Shown here: positions 26,290 to 37,400 of the stretch, one piece after another
Position numbering within the stretch: the first letter of the stretch is position 1
How the letters are laid out: each line of letters opens with the position of its first letter
Assembly: GCA_964023205.1 (NCBI GenBank)
Contig: OZ026847.1
Coordinates: forward strand, 14,577,182-14,641,181
DNA: 64,000 nt
Direction: 5' to 3'
From: Lutraria lutraria
Taxonomy: Eukaryota > Mollusca > Bivalvia > Venerida > Mactridae
Notes under the pieces: model-generated
Database searches by the model: none
Told to the model about the DNA's origin: nothing
Seen by the model: only the letters and a program-made list of their open reading frames with translations
Program-made: the position numbers and the translations under genes

Positions 26290-27500
26290 GTACAAGAAAT
26301 TTAAAATCAGAAATTATTGAGAGAAAAGTCTGATATATTTGTACAAGACAAATACATATATTCATATTATAAATGTTCAGATTTTACCATATTTCATAAT
26401 ACTACAGAAACAAATAGACTTACAACCAAACCAATATACAATGTCATTTGGTTTGAACAGAGCTTTCCGTTTCATTCCTAATAAATCAATCACACTATAC
26501 TAAACACAGAAGCAACTATATAATTCGGATTACTGAACAGTGCAAAAAAGTTAATAATTTGACATAAGTGAACAAAATATACGTCATCATACTCAAAAGA
26601 AATTCCAAATTTTAATCCAAACCTGTCAAGTTTAGATCTAAGCCGAAAACTACTTCCAACTGATTACACACAATTTTAAAAAGTCACTAATTATTGCCTT
26701 AATTTTTTTATTATTTGACACGGGTGAACATATACACCTGACTGGAGAATTGAAGTTCAAAAACAGACTTAGACTAAATATGTCATACAATCCATTTAAA
26801 TCCAATCACAATGGATTTACCTTATTAAATAATGTTAAATCTGTAGTGTTCAATTAAATGCAGACAGAAATAACACATAAATCCAGTTTACCTCCAACTT
26901 TAGAAAGAAATCCACCACAAACAAGGAATTTTCCAAATCTTTCCCACTAAACAATATGTAAACTATTTCTCAACTTAAATTTCAAAACAGAAGCCACGAC
27001 ACTTTACCATTTTTAGAATATAACAATTTACAATATAATGTATGGTATATAGCGATATGATCTTATTGAAAAACTCAATTGATTTTAGCGCCCCATATAT
27101 AAAGGAATCTTTGAGCATAACGTTAGCCTATCGATACATGACGAACTGCTTGTCGTAACATGAAAAAGGGAAAATACACATATATTATCCTATATTTGCC
27201 AACTTGTGTTCAATCACTTAGCAAATCGACTCTTATCAAAAAATTGGCATACAGCTACCTCCTAAGGAATTTTAGTTCAGTAGTGAAACCATATAGAGAT
27301 AAGATAGCCCATGTTTTATAACATTAAATCACCAGTTGTTTGATACAGTAATGGCTGTTTAAGTGGTACCTCAATATAATCTTCAATTAAACCTCTTGTT
27401 TCAGAATAACCCACACTTTAATGTTTGTACATATTACACAATTAAAGTTTAGAATTTTCGAATAACAAAAAAAAATGCATAATAATTTCATACAAGATCA
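26290..27500. other. No feature recognised
   Basis: AT-rich sequence with stray stops in all frames. Two weak donor-like sites on the minus strand (near 26890 and 27007) could belong to untranslated exons of the SFI1-like gene, but nothing confirms this. Confidence 0.4.
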
Positions 27501-27545
27501 TCATTTTTTTTTTGTGTGTGTGGTTATTCTATCGGATTTAAATCT

Positions 27546-27700
27546 GCAGCTGCGGTTAGTACTCTGGATTTGAAAAACGGCAATCCGGGTTCAATTCCTG
27601 TTCCTGCAGGTCATACCCCTTATTGAATATTTGACAATGTCTCTTCTCCTCCACATGTGGAGAAGTTGCCTGTTCCTTGTGGGAGGGTAAGTTAGCACTG
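27546..27700 (+). repeat. SINE family B, plus orientation
   Basis: Head 'gcagctgcggttagtactctgga', box B 'cgggttcaattcc', body 'ctccacatgtggagaagttgcctgttccttgtgggagggtaag'. Confidence 0.65.
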
Positions 27701-28416
27701 TCGTTATACTCAAATAAATAAATTGATTAATTAAATATCCACAATGTAATTGAATCTTTAAGGGTTTAAGTACAGTCAGGTTGTCATAAATAAATGAATA
27801 ATGAATATGTCAGTCTGTACATATCAGTCACAAGCATTTTGAAGAATTTGACATTTCTAACAGGGCTTACTGCATAATAAATTTCTTAGTATCTAAATCA
27901 TTTAGAATATAAAAAAAATCATACTGATTTAAATGAGTAAAGCTGGGGGATTTTTATGAAGTGTGAAGATATTATTTGAGCAAACACAGTGTATGAAAAT
28001 AAAAACTGAAAGAGACAAGACTATTGAAAAAGGAAATTTATGAGTATTATTGAACTTGGGAATTCAAAAGGGGAGATAAGCCTAGAAATATGGGACTACT
28101 TTAAAATATAATCTATCTAAGCACAGAACATGTACAATGTATTTTCAACATTGAAAACATGATTTTTGTGTGAGTTTAATGTAGCACCGAAAGTCAGGGT
28201 TATTTGGCTACATTTATGGCAGCTTTTATGATGGAAGAAGTCCCCACCCAGGCTTACACCTGGGTAGAACTCCCTACCTTCCTTAAGCTACTTCAGGGGA
28301 TAATTGTTACACCAAATATTCATATTAGGGGAACATTAATATCATGCAAATGGGGAAATAGATTTTTTTGGGGGAAAAATACATGCTGGCTGACAGGTTA
28401 ATCTAGTATCATTTCA

Positions 28417-28585
28417 GGGCCCTCATTTGACAGTTATTTCAGTTATTCCGCTCCTAGAATAATATACTTTTTTCCCCTATTTTTGATAAAAATTCCCCTC
28501 AAAGAAAAAATTTCCCATTTTCCTCAAAATTCCCCTACCTGAGGGCCCCGGGCCCCTTCCCCTATGAAGTGCAGCTAGAGCCCTG
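28417..28585. repeat. CCCC-rich repeat with cagggc ends
   Basis: Opens 'cagggccctca' and closes 'gagccctg'. Inside are repeated 'ttcccctatttttg' and 'aattcccct' blocks and 'gagggccccgggcccc'. Similar strings occur at 56256-56400 and 57155-57490. No target duplication found. Confidence 0.35.
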
Positions 28586-28599
28586 CTGATTTATTTCTG

Positions 28600-31040
28600 T
28601 TGGGTTCAATTTCATGGATTGTACTAGTTATACCTTAATATCTGGACAGCAATGTATGTATTTATACAGGTAAACATTGAGTCAGTAGTGTACAAGTTAA
28701 TAATCATGAATATGCAGAATAACTAACCCCGCTGAAAATTTGATAGAATAGATCTATGATATTTTGTCAAACTACAATTTTTTAACAAATGACCAAATTC
28801 ATATTTTGGACTTGTACAAAAATAAATAATAGTTTCTTGGGTCATGGAGACATGCTGCAAGTTTATGAAACTTAACAAGTCAGTTCAATGTCACGCATTT
28901 GTTTATAAAATGACTTACCAACTGTGATAGTTGTAACAAAAGGAGCTTTGATTAACCCTTTAAAACATGACAAACAATTTCTTCCTGAGCTCAATCTGTA
29001 GAGAAAGAATAGGAACTAATTTAGCTAGATTAACTGGATTAATAACTATTTCAAGTATCACACGTCATTTGTCATTATTTTGACCTGTTAATAAGTCATG
29101 TTTCAATAATTAACCCTATACAAATTAGATATCCTCTCATTTCAATAGGAAAAAAGGTTTGAATACATGATTTGGTATGCACAGACAAAGGCCTACACTA
29201 CAGTAAATACATGTATTAGTATAGGTCTTTGGTACATAATTATTTAAGTGGTCTCTAAATTAGATTCTGCCTCTAAATCTTTACCGGTATGTGTAATATA
29301 TAAATGTATATCTATAAGTTTGTGATTTAAATAAAAAGTTCAGGTGAAGGCTGTAATTATATACATGTACACTGTATACAAAATTTGGCAAAATATGTTC
29401 TTCTGTCATCTTACATGGCTTGGTTATGACTTAATTAAATTATGCACAACTTCAAGATTTGCTTATTTAAAAATCGCAATGATTATCTATTTTTTCCTAC
29501 ACATTGCAGTCTTGAATTTAGCCCCAAACTGAGTCCACCAAAATGGCTTTCGGACCAGGTAATTTGATAAGGTCAATGTACTGACAGTCCAATGAATTTT
29601 TCAGTGATAATTTATCATATTTCAGATAAAGAAATGAAATATTTTTAAACTTCTATTTTTCATTTTGAGTTATCTGCCCTTGAAAGTGACTTTTTGGTTT
29701 ATTTTAGGTCATTTAAATGTATGCATAATTACAGTTTGAATCAACATTAAGATCTTGTGAAGATTCCTTTCCCTTCGACCCAAAATAGTGACACAAAATA
29801 CACTTACATGTATAAGGTTAATACTATGATCACTGTAAAAAAAAATTAATATACATTTTTCCATCACTAAATATTTCATAAATGTATAAAATCTATACCA
29901 ATGCTGAATTTAAACAGGAATTTCATTATTATATTGGTGAAGAGATAGAGCTTGAAATACAAGCAATAGGCCTGTGGTCAAGGGGGCAGTTTTAGTCCCC
30001 TTGTGGGTCCATGCAGGGCAATGCCCTGGTAAGCAACCAGGGTGGCAAAGCCTCACAGGAGCTACTGGAATTTTAGCATTTTGAGTTGCAATTTTAGATT
30101 ATTTCTGTGCTCCTTTCAGCATTTTCAAGCAAAATGTTTGAAGATAATAATTAAATAAAAGCCAAAATTTTACACCATAACTAGTTTTCTTTTTCTAATT
30201 AACAATGACAAGTGTACGGCAGCATAAAAGGCGGACACAGGAAATATTTTATTTACTGCGTGTGCATGTGATAGCTACCAAGTGCGCACGTGATAGCTAT
30301 TATGTGCACTCATAATAATTGACTAATGAAACTATCTGTAACTAGCCTATGTTTGCAATATATCTGTTTAGTAGTGTGACTGTAACTGATTGTTACTAGT
30401 TAAATTATCAAGTTATGTTGAATCTATCACTTGCACAGTGTGGACATATGACTGTGTCAAATAGACATAATTTGAGTTTTGAATATTTTGAATTATTGAT
30501 GATTAAATATTTGGTTTATTACTCATACCGACTGACTGTTTCATGTTTACAATATATAGTTGAGCATTATAGTTCGACCAAAATGCCATATTCCACTTCA
30601 TTTCTTAAAAACGTTTAAAGTAATATTTTTTGGAAATAAATAATTTTATGTTAGTCCCCGAGACCTAATTAATCTTTTTATGTCAGTCCCTGGAACTATT
30701 ATAACGTCCTTTCCTGACTAAAATAGCTGGACTGAAATGGACAGGGATAAGCTAAATCTCATATAAAGTTAAGTACGCTACATCTTCGATTGACTAATGT
30801 AGCAAATATTTATTTCTTTTTCATAGCATAGATTTATTAGGGAAAAAAATTAATGGATAGACGGTCATCAAATGCTTACCCCCAAAAAATCTGTGTATAT
30901 ACATGATGGATCAATAACTGGATATGATATTGATCAGCTTTTTTAAAAAAACATTTTTAATGTTAATCTATTGTGAGCTATGTAATGGGGACAGGTATCT
31001 TTTACTTGGTATTCATTACAACATTAGAAATTTATTTATG
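28600..31040. other. No gene recognised
   Basis: AT-rich, with short open frames unrelated to any family I know. An isolated ATG with a donor-like site at 29543-29558 was considered as an INTS11 start and set aside. Two small local repeats: 'gcatgtgatagctacca' near 30264-30300 and 'tttttatgtcagtccc' near 30645-30700. Confidence 0.4.
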
Positions 31041-31382
31041 TATTTTGAGAATTTTCCTGAGGGGAAGACGCCTGTCAATGGCCCTTGCTATAGAAGGAAA
31101 AAAAGCCCTGACCAAGGAATAATTGAAATGTTGCGGTCGCCCCACAAAATATGATGATACAATACAACGAACACAAACTAAAGCATTTTTTAAAAATTTG
31201 CAACTACATGTATGTATTTTTTTGGACGGCTGACCTCTTCACATGTGTACACACCACCTCTGATGAAGTTACAACCCTGTACCAAGGACACATAGAAATT
31301 TTTTGATTTGTTTGATCCTGAAATATGCGTGTATCCCTCTCTTCTCAGGTGATGTGAAATTATGAATTAAAATAACCCTGAC

Positions 31383-32260
31383 TAGAGCTGGGACGAGTAC
31401 TCGAGTACCCGGGTATCGGGTAGAGTAATGCTACTACCCGGGTACAAAATTACTACCCTGGTAGCCTTGAAATAGAACAATCCATATTAAACTTGTTTGA
31501 TTTTTTAGCAAACAAAACATACATTGATTAGACCTAATTATATTTTTTGTCTACCTTACTGAGCAATATACTTATGACATTTGTGGCGGACTTCTGTATA
31601 AAATTTAACTTACCAACGAATACTCATCCCGTTTTTTATGCTTAAGTGCTGCTCCAACGAGTATGAATTATTGTTCTAATGGTCAAAATATTAACACAAG
31701 AATTTTTTATCCATTTATTTGCAATACTGTCTAAGCTTTGAATTAACTCCATCAGTTTTATATAATGTAACTAGCAGTTTACCGTAATTAAATTCTCCGC
31801 ACGTACATGTATATTTATCATTATTTAACCCAATTTCTCATTAGTAACGGTTGGCAAATTTGGGAACATGGGATGGTGAGCAAAGTAAGGTTCCAAACTA
31901 GAATCCTGAACATTTCCAGTAACGTCAGACCCTGACTTTACAAACACAGGTGTTGGCACACATACATTGGAAGGCTTGGCATCGGACACGGACACATGAA
32001 AATCTGTTCTGCTATATGTGTTTATTCAACTCAAGGTCACAGATATTGCATTTTGTCTTCTGTTTATCGCTAAGAAGCGTGAAATATTACCGAACTTGGC
32101 TTTTTGTGCAGTTAGGTTGTTTTCCAATTTATTTAAGCAATAGTTAGTGCCAGGATGCAGGAATGATAACTCTTTCGAGATAAATAGCGGGTACTCGGGT
32201 ACTCGCGTGTAATATGGTCACGGGTACCCGGATACAAATTTTCTACCCGTCCCAGCTCTA
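31383..32260. mobile_element. Non-autonomous hAT-like transposon, 878 bp
   Basis: Perfect terminal inverted repeats TAGAGCTGGGACG / CGTCCCAGCTCTA and an exact 8-bp duplication ACCCTGAC (31375-31382 and 32261-32268). The subterminal regions are filled with GAGTACTCG and ACCCGGGTA type palindromic motifs, probably transposase-binding repeats. No transposase frame. Confidence 0.88.
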
Positions 32261-33983
32261 ACCCTGACTGAAGCTAAAGACAAGGACACAAATCGCAAAT
32301 TCGCGAAAACACATGACATTCACATAACTTGCTGTTACGACACAAATAAAAACAGTCTACAAAGTACAATAATATTTCATCGTTAAGAGCATCACATTTT
32401 ATCATCAAGAATCAACATTTACGAGGTAGTAGGTCATAAACAGGAGAAAACGGTAGAGCAACATGCGAAGAACTTCACGTAGGACGCTTGCTGACAACGA
32501 TCTCTACAAGGGAGACAAATTTGATTGACTAAAATCAAAGCACCGAAGGCTCCCGAACCATGCATCCTTCAGTCATTCACAACTTTCGGTTGTGTTAACT
32601 AAAGAAAGCAAAGAAGGTTAAAATAAACCAATCAAAACATATATACAGAAAAAAGTACATCACAGGAAATACAAGTTCATTAAAATAACTTCATATTTAC
32701 CTCTAGGAATAAATACTTATTACCGCTATATGTACATATTACCGCGAGTATCTGTTTAATAATGTTCAGTGTGTCAAGAAATGCGTTTAGTTGATGTATT
32801 TTTCTAGGCGAATTATACTTACGAGTATTTGTTTATTATAGCTGTTTGCAAGTACTTACTGTACTGTCTATTACTAGTTTGGCTAATCCTGACCATTTGA
32901 TGGGCTAATGGTGCTGACTGAATCTATTAATAGTTGACATGTAAGTAAATCATGAAGGTATTGCCTAGATAAGTTTTTGTGTGGCTATTTGAAGTTCAAT
33001 GTGGTTGTATGATAGTGCTCACATTTATGGTGAATTCGTTAACATTTAGGGTTGATTCTATTCGATTGATGTAGGGTATGATATAACCATGTGCTTGTGA
33101 ACTATACATGAATTTATTCATTTGTCAAATACTCATGATTGTCATTATAATGTGTATTACTCATATCATGTAAATATCTTATACACTTTTGAATTAAATG
33201 TACAGACAATATCCTTCATGAAAAAAGCAACTTCATACAAAAAACATAAACCAGTAATGCTTCTTGAAATTCGTCTACCTATAACGTTTTGTTATAGTTT
33301 TTGGAATTTGATAATTCCTTTGCTATCATTGACTTACAAAAATGCCGTGAGCTCCATAACTGTCATGGTTTCCGTTCCCACTCTCACTCTATCGTGTGCT
33401 GTAAGATTGGGGACGGAAACCAACTAGTTTAGCATAAAATAGTTCTACTTTCGGCTTTCGTTCAGTAGGTCAGTAATTTCTCTACAGAAGTATGCATGTA
33501 ATTACATTAATCTACTATTGATGTATGTCTTATATGTGACTTTTTGAATCAGTGTTAAGGTTTATATCCACAACGCGTATCGATCGATACTATCGGCTAG
33601 AGCTATATATAGTTGGATAAATTCTAAAAATAGAATGTGGGGTTTTCCCGTCGAAGTGCAGAGAACAGAACGGCAGTACACATACATTTGCGAAGAAATA
33701 ACAGTGTAATAATGGGTAACTCTTTAAAGTCGGAAAGAAACTGCAGTCTATATGTTAATAAGAAAATAATTAAAGCATGTTAGCAGTTTTTAACCTGTGG
33801 CCGCTACTAATATTTACAAAATCATACCATTTATAATTACATCTGAGCACAGCGCGTTATGATAGTGTTCTGTTTATGTATTACAATATAAATTAAGTCA
33901 TTTCCACCTGTAAATAACCTGATCTTCCTCGGAAAATACTTTTGTCATTTAAAAAAAATACTCGGCTCTCTGAAAGTAGTTCA

Positions 33984-34160
33984 AACTGATTCCCGCTGAC
34001 TTGTCTGCACAAAGCCTTTGGTGCACTGCAACGTGGAACGGGAACCAGTTTACGCTCTCACTAACGAACGACAACTCTGGGTAGAGATTGGGAATAAACT
34101 GGTTCCCGTTGACTTGTGTGTACACTGCAACATGGAACGGGAACCGGTTTAGATTGGGAA
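33984..34160. repeat. Two-unit tandem of a family B tail
   Basis: Unit 1 starts 'aactgattcccgctgacttg' (33984), unit 2 'aactggttcccgttgacttg' (34097). Both contain 'actgcaac(g/a)tggaacgggaacc'. The array ends about 265 bp before the INTS11 start codon. Confidence 0.7.
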
Positions 34161-34249
34161 TTTGTAATAGATTTATCAAAAATACTGAAACCATTTGTAG
34201 TTAATCTGTTGTTTTTATTCAGAGGTACATTTTCTGAAGTACAGTTTTG

Positions 34250-34424
34250 TTATCTTTGTATTCACGTAAATCTATTTCTAAAACGAAAGTGCAAAGCGGA
34301 TATTTTCTGCGGACCAGTAACATGTCCGCGCCCATGGTTGACAAAGTTGTTTAAGTTTCCTACCAGTATTTAGTCAATTGGTTTTGATTAGCAGAGTTTG
34401 GAAAACTGTATTGGTTTATTTTGG
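34250..34424 (+). promoter_or_regulatory. Likely INTS11 promoter and 5' UTR region
   Basis: The 175 bp before the start codon hold two inverted CCAAT boxes (attgg near 34378 and 34410) and a local patch of CpG (gcggaccag...cgcgccc, 34308-34335) in an otherwise CpG-poor area. No TATA box. The transcription start cannot be set from sequence. Confidence 0.35.
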
Positions 34425-37400
34425 ATGTCAGAAATAACAATAACGCCCTTAGGTACGTTCAGTGCTTGTCTTCTTTCACTTTTATCGTATTTCCATAAAT
34501 AATAAAGTAAATTAGGAGCGAGAACAATCTGGTCCTCACCAGGGATTGAACCCAGGACCCTTAGCACTGTAGGCGTGCACTCAACCACTTCGCTAAAGAG
34601 TTAACTCAACAGCAAGACTGTTGAAAGTGGCCATATTAATTCCTACAATCACTACAATAAAATAATCTTCTAAAAATCTATTTAAATTTATCTGTTGAGA
34701 GACAGCTCTACACAGTTGGGGAGATAAGATAAGGAACAGGCATTTGTATCCCGACTGTTTTCGAATAGTTTTTCCTGGTTCTTTCCTGTCTGGTGTAAGC
34801 ATCAATACACGCCTCTAAGCTCTAAAAATCTTAATTGTTTTACATGATTTTGTTGATTAACTAAGACTGACTGATGGCTACTTCAAAGACTGGATCCTTT
34901 CTATTATATCAGCAACAACATTAAGTTCTGCAGACACAAAACTTTGTATAGTGCCTTATTCAATGTTGATTAACTTAAAGTGTAAGTAAGTGTACTCCTA
35001 AATGAAAGGGCAGCTGCATTTCTTAAAATATGACATATATTAATTTATTTAGGTCAGCACTAGAAGTAGTAGAACAAACATCAGTGCGTTCTTTGTTCTG
35101 TTTTTAAAGATTGGTATCGCTATGAAGACTGCACATGCTCTCATAGTACATTTTAGTTTTGCATCAAGTTTAGTATATATATAATTTGGTGTTTTTGTGA
35201 AGAAAAATAAATTTGCAGTGTGCCTGTTATCATTTTAAAACCAAGATACTAAATGCGGTAATCGTTGACATTAATTAACATACTAGTGATCACCTACTGT
35301 TCATTCAACTGTAGTTATACTGGTGATACTGGATACCAGTGTAGCTAAATTTAGAAGAAAATTCACTGCAGAAAAATGAATTTATGCACACACCTCCTTT
35401 ACAAATGCCAACAGTCAAATGTTCAAAATATGTACTAATCTTGGGCTGGCAATCGATAAATACAGTGTGGTCGGCCGCCATCTTTCTTTCCTCGGAAGTG
35501 GAATAAAAATGCGCATCTGCGTTCAAAATACACATGGCAGTGAAACAAATACAATTTTGATTGAATCATAAACTTTTCATGTATTTTCGTAATACAAAAC
35601 TAATGTTAATGCATCCTAACCCTCAAAATGACATTTTAACTCTGTTTCTGCTGCTGACATTGGTAAGTTATGCATGCGTGTATAGAACAGATATTATTAG
35701 ATGTACCGGTATTTGGTATCCATAGGTAAATGGGTTACTGACTATAATTAGTTAATAGTAATATATTTACTCATTCAATTTTTTATTTCAGGGGCTGGCC
35801 AAGGTATGTTTTCATTTCAGAATGTGTTTCTAAATATGTTTTATTGCAACACTGAACATAGAGATCTCCATCATAGATGAGTTCAACCGAGTGTTACCAT
35901 GGTGGATTGTATGCTGTAAATTCAGTTTGAATTGAGACCTATAACAAAAAATCATTACAGTTTGTTTAGAAGTTCAGACTTCTGTGGTATCACAAATGTT
36001 TGTGTAACAAGCTTTATATCAACATATTCAAGTACCCACAAGTTAATATGTTTGTAAAATTACAACATTCGTCTGTCAGAAATTTGAAAATACATAAAAT
36101 CATAAACCCACAGAATTACTGACATAGGCTTTTATGAATCTAAAAAATTTGTTATCAATGAAATCGAACTCCTACATGCAGCATTACTTAATACTAATAA
36201 CTACATACAAATATGATTAATACTTGACCCAGTGTTTTTACATTGCTGGAACTTTGTGGAAAATATACGTACCTGGTTCATGTAAATACTAATAAAAAGT
36301 GAGGAAAATTATGTGAAGAAATTTCGTACTCTGTTAGCTTGACTCTCCAGTAAATTGTTCTGTTCATCCTTTAGTTTGTTAGATAATAATTTTCCCTTTT
36401 TTTGTATGGCAACATGATCTGATCTATTATAGAAAGTATTAACTTGATGATGTACATATTAAAATAAAGTGCTGAGAATTGTGATTGTTTATCACACAAT
36501 TACTGTATCTACATTAAAAAAAGAGTTTAATATTAAAAGGTGAACAATACTTAGTGTACTGCTCCCTTCTCATGTTCAAATTTGATTAATTTTGTAACCT
36601 ACAGATGTTGGTCGTAGCTGTATATTGGCTACAATTGGTGGTAAGAACATCATGTTGGATTGTGGAATGCATATGGGATTCAATGATGATGTAAGAGTTT
36701 ACTTATTTATCTTTATACTCTGTTGTCCATAAATAATTTGGCCATGTTAGTAGATAATAACTAGTAATGAATAATTTTCACTTGTTACTAAGACTTCAAG
36801 AATGTTATTGTACTAAGACAACAGTCAATGATATGGCAACTGTGGTGAATAACAGAATAGACTGGCTGAACAATCCTTGGAATTTGTTTTTTAAATAAAT
36901 CACAATTTATTATGCATAGACGAATATACTGATAGCTTTTGCAGATTAGAAAAAAATCTGACCCCTGATAAATCCATCTGTTAATTTGAAATTGACTTTC
37001 AATGACTGTCATTTTACTCTGCAAAGGTTGCAACATGTCTTTGTCTTACAATATCAAAAAATCTTTCAGTGTATGTTAATTTATATGATGCGAAATTTTA
37101 TAATCTTGTAATACATTCAGAGAAGGCCCATGTAAATTTTGCATGAACAATTGGTTTGATTTTGTGCACATTTTGTATTGCCCTATAGGTAAAATATTAT
37201 GTTCAGAGTTTTCATTAAGTTTTCCTGTAAGAGGCCAAACCCTGATGGAAGGAGGCTTTCCATGCTTATTTCCAACATAGTAAATACTAGGGATGTCAAA
37301 ATTGACCGAATCAAGTATCCGGATATCCGGATCAGACATCCGGATACATCCGGATGTTCGGATCGATCTTCACACTGTTATTTAGCATTTACTGTTTTAT

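Noticed and set aside
29543..29558. ATGGCTTTCGGACCAG followed by gtaatt as first coding exon of INTS11
   Set aside because: The phase fits, but 34425-34452 encodes the conserved [10 protein letters not shown] and gives exactly 600 residues.
31383..32260. Short plus-strand frame 31950-32147 as a gene
   Set aside because: It lies inside a hAT element with intact termini and 8-bp duplication and resembles no protein I know.
33713..33716. ATGG/gtaact as a minimal INTS11 start exon
   Set aside because: Same phase by chance; it would lose the first beta strand, and the 34425 exon is clearly better.
34512..34600. A functional tRNA gene next to INTS11 exon 1
   Set aside because: A and B boxes are present but I could not form the acceptor and anticodon stems; SINE head is the simpler reading.
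35600..35654. Strong donor (gacattg/gtaagtt) at 35654 as an upstream INTS11 5' exon
   Set aside because: In the required phase it has an in-frame TGA and no ATG; it could only be an alternative untranslated exon, for which there is no evidence.
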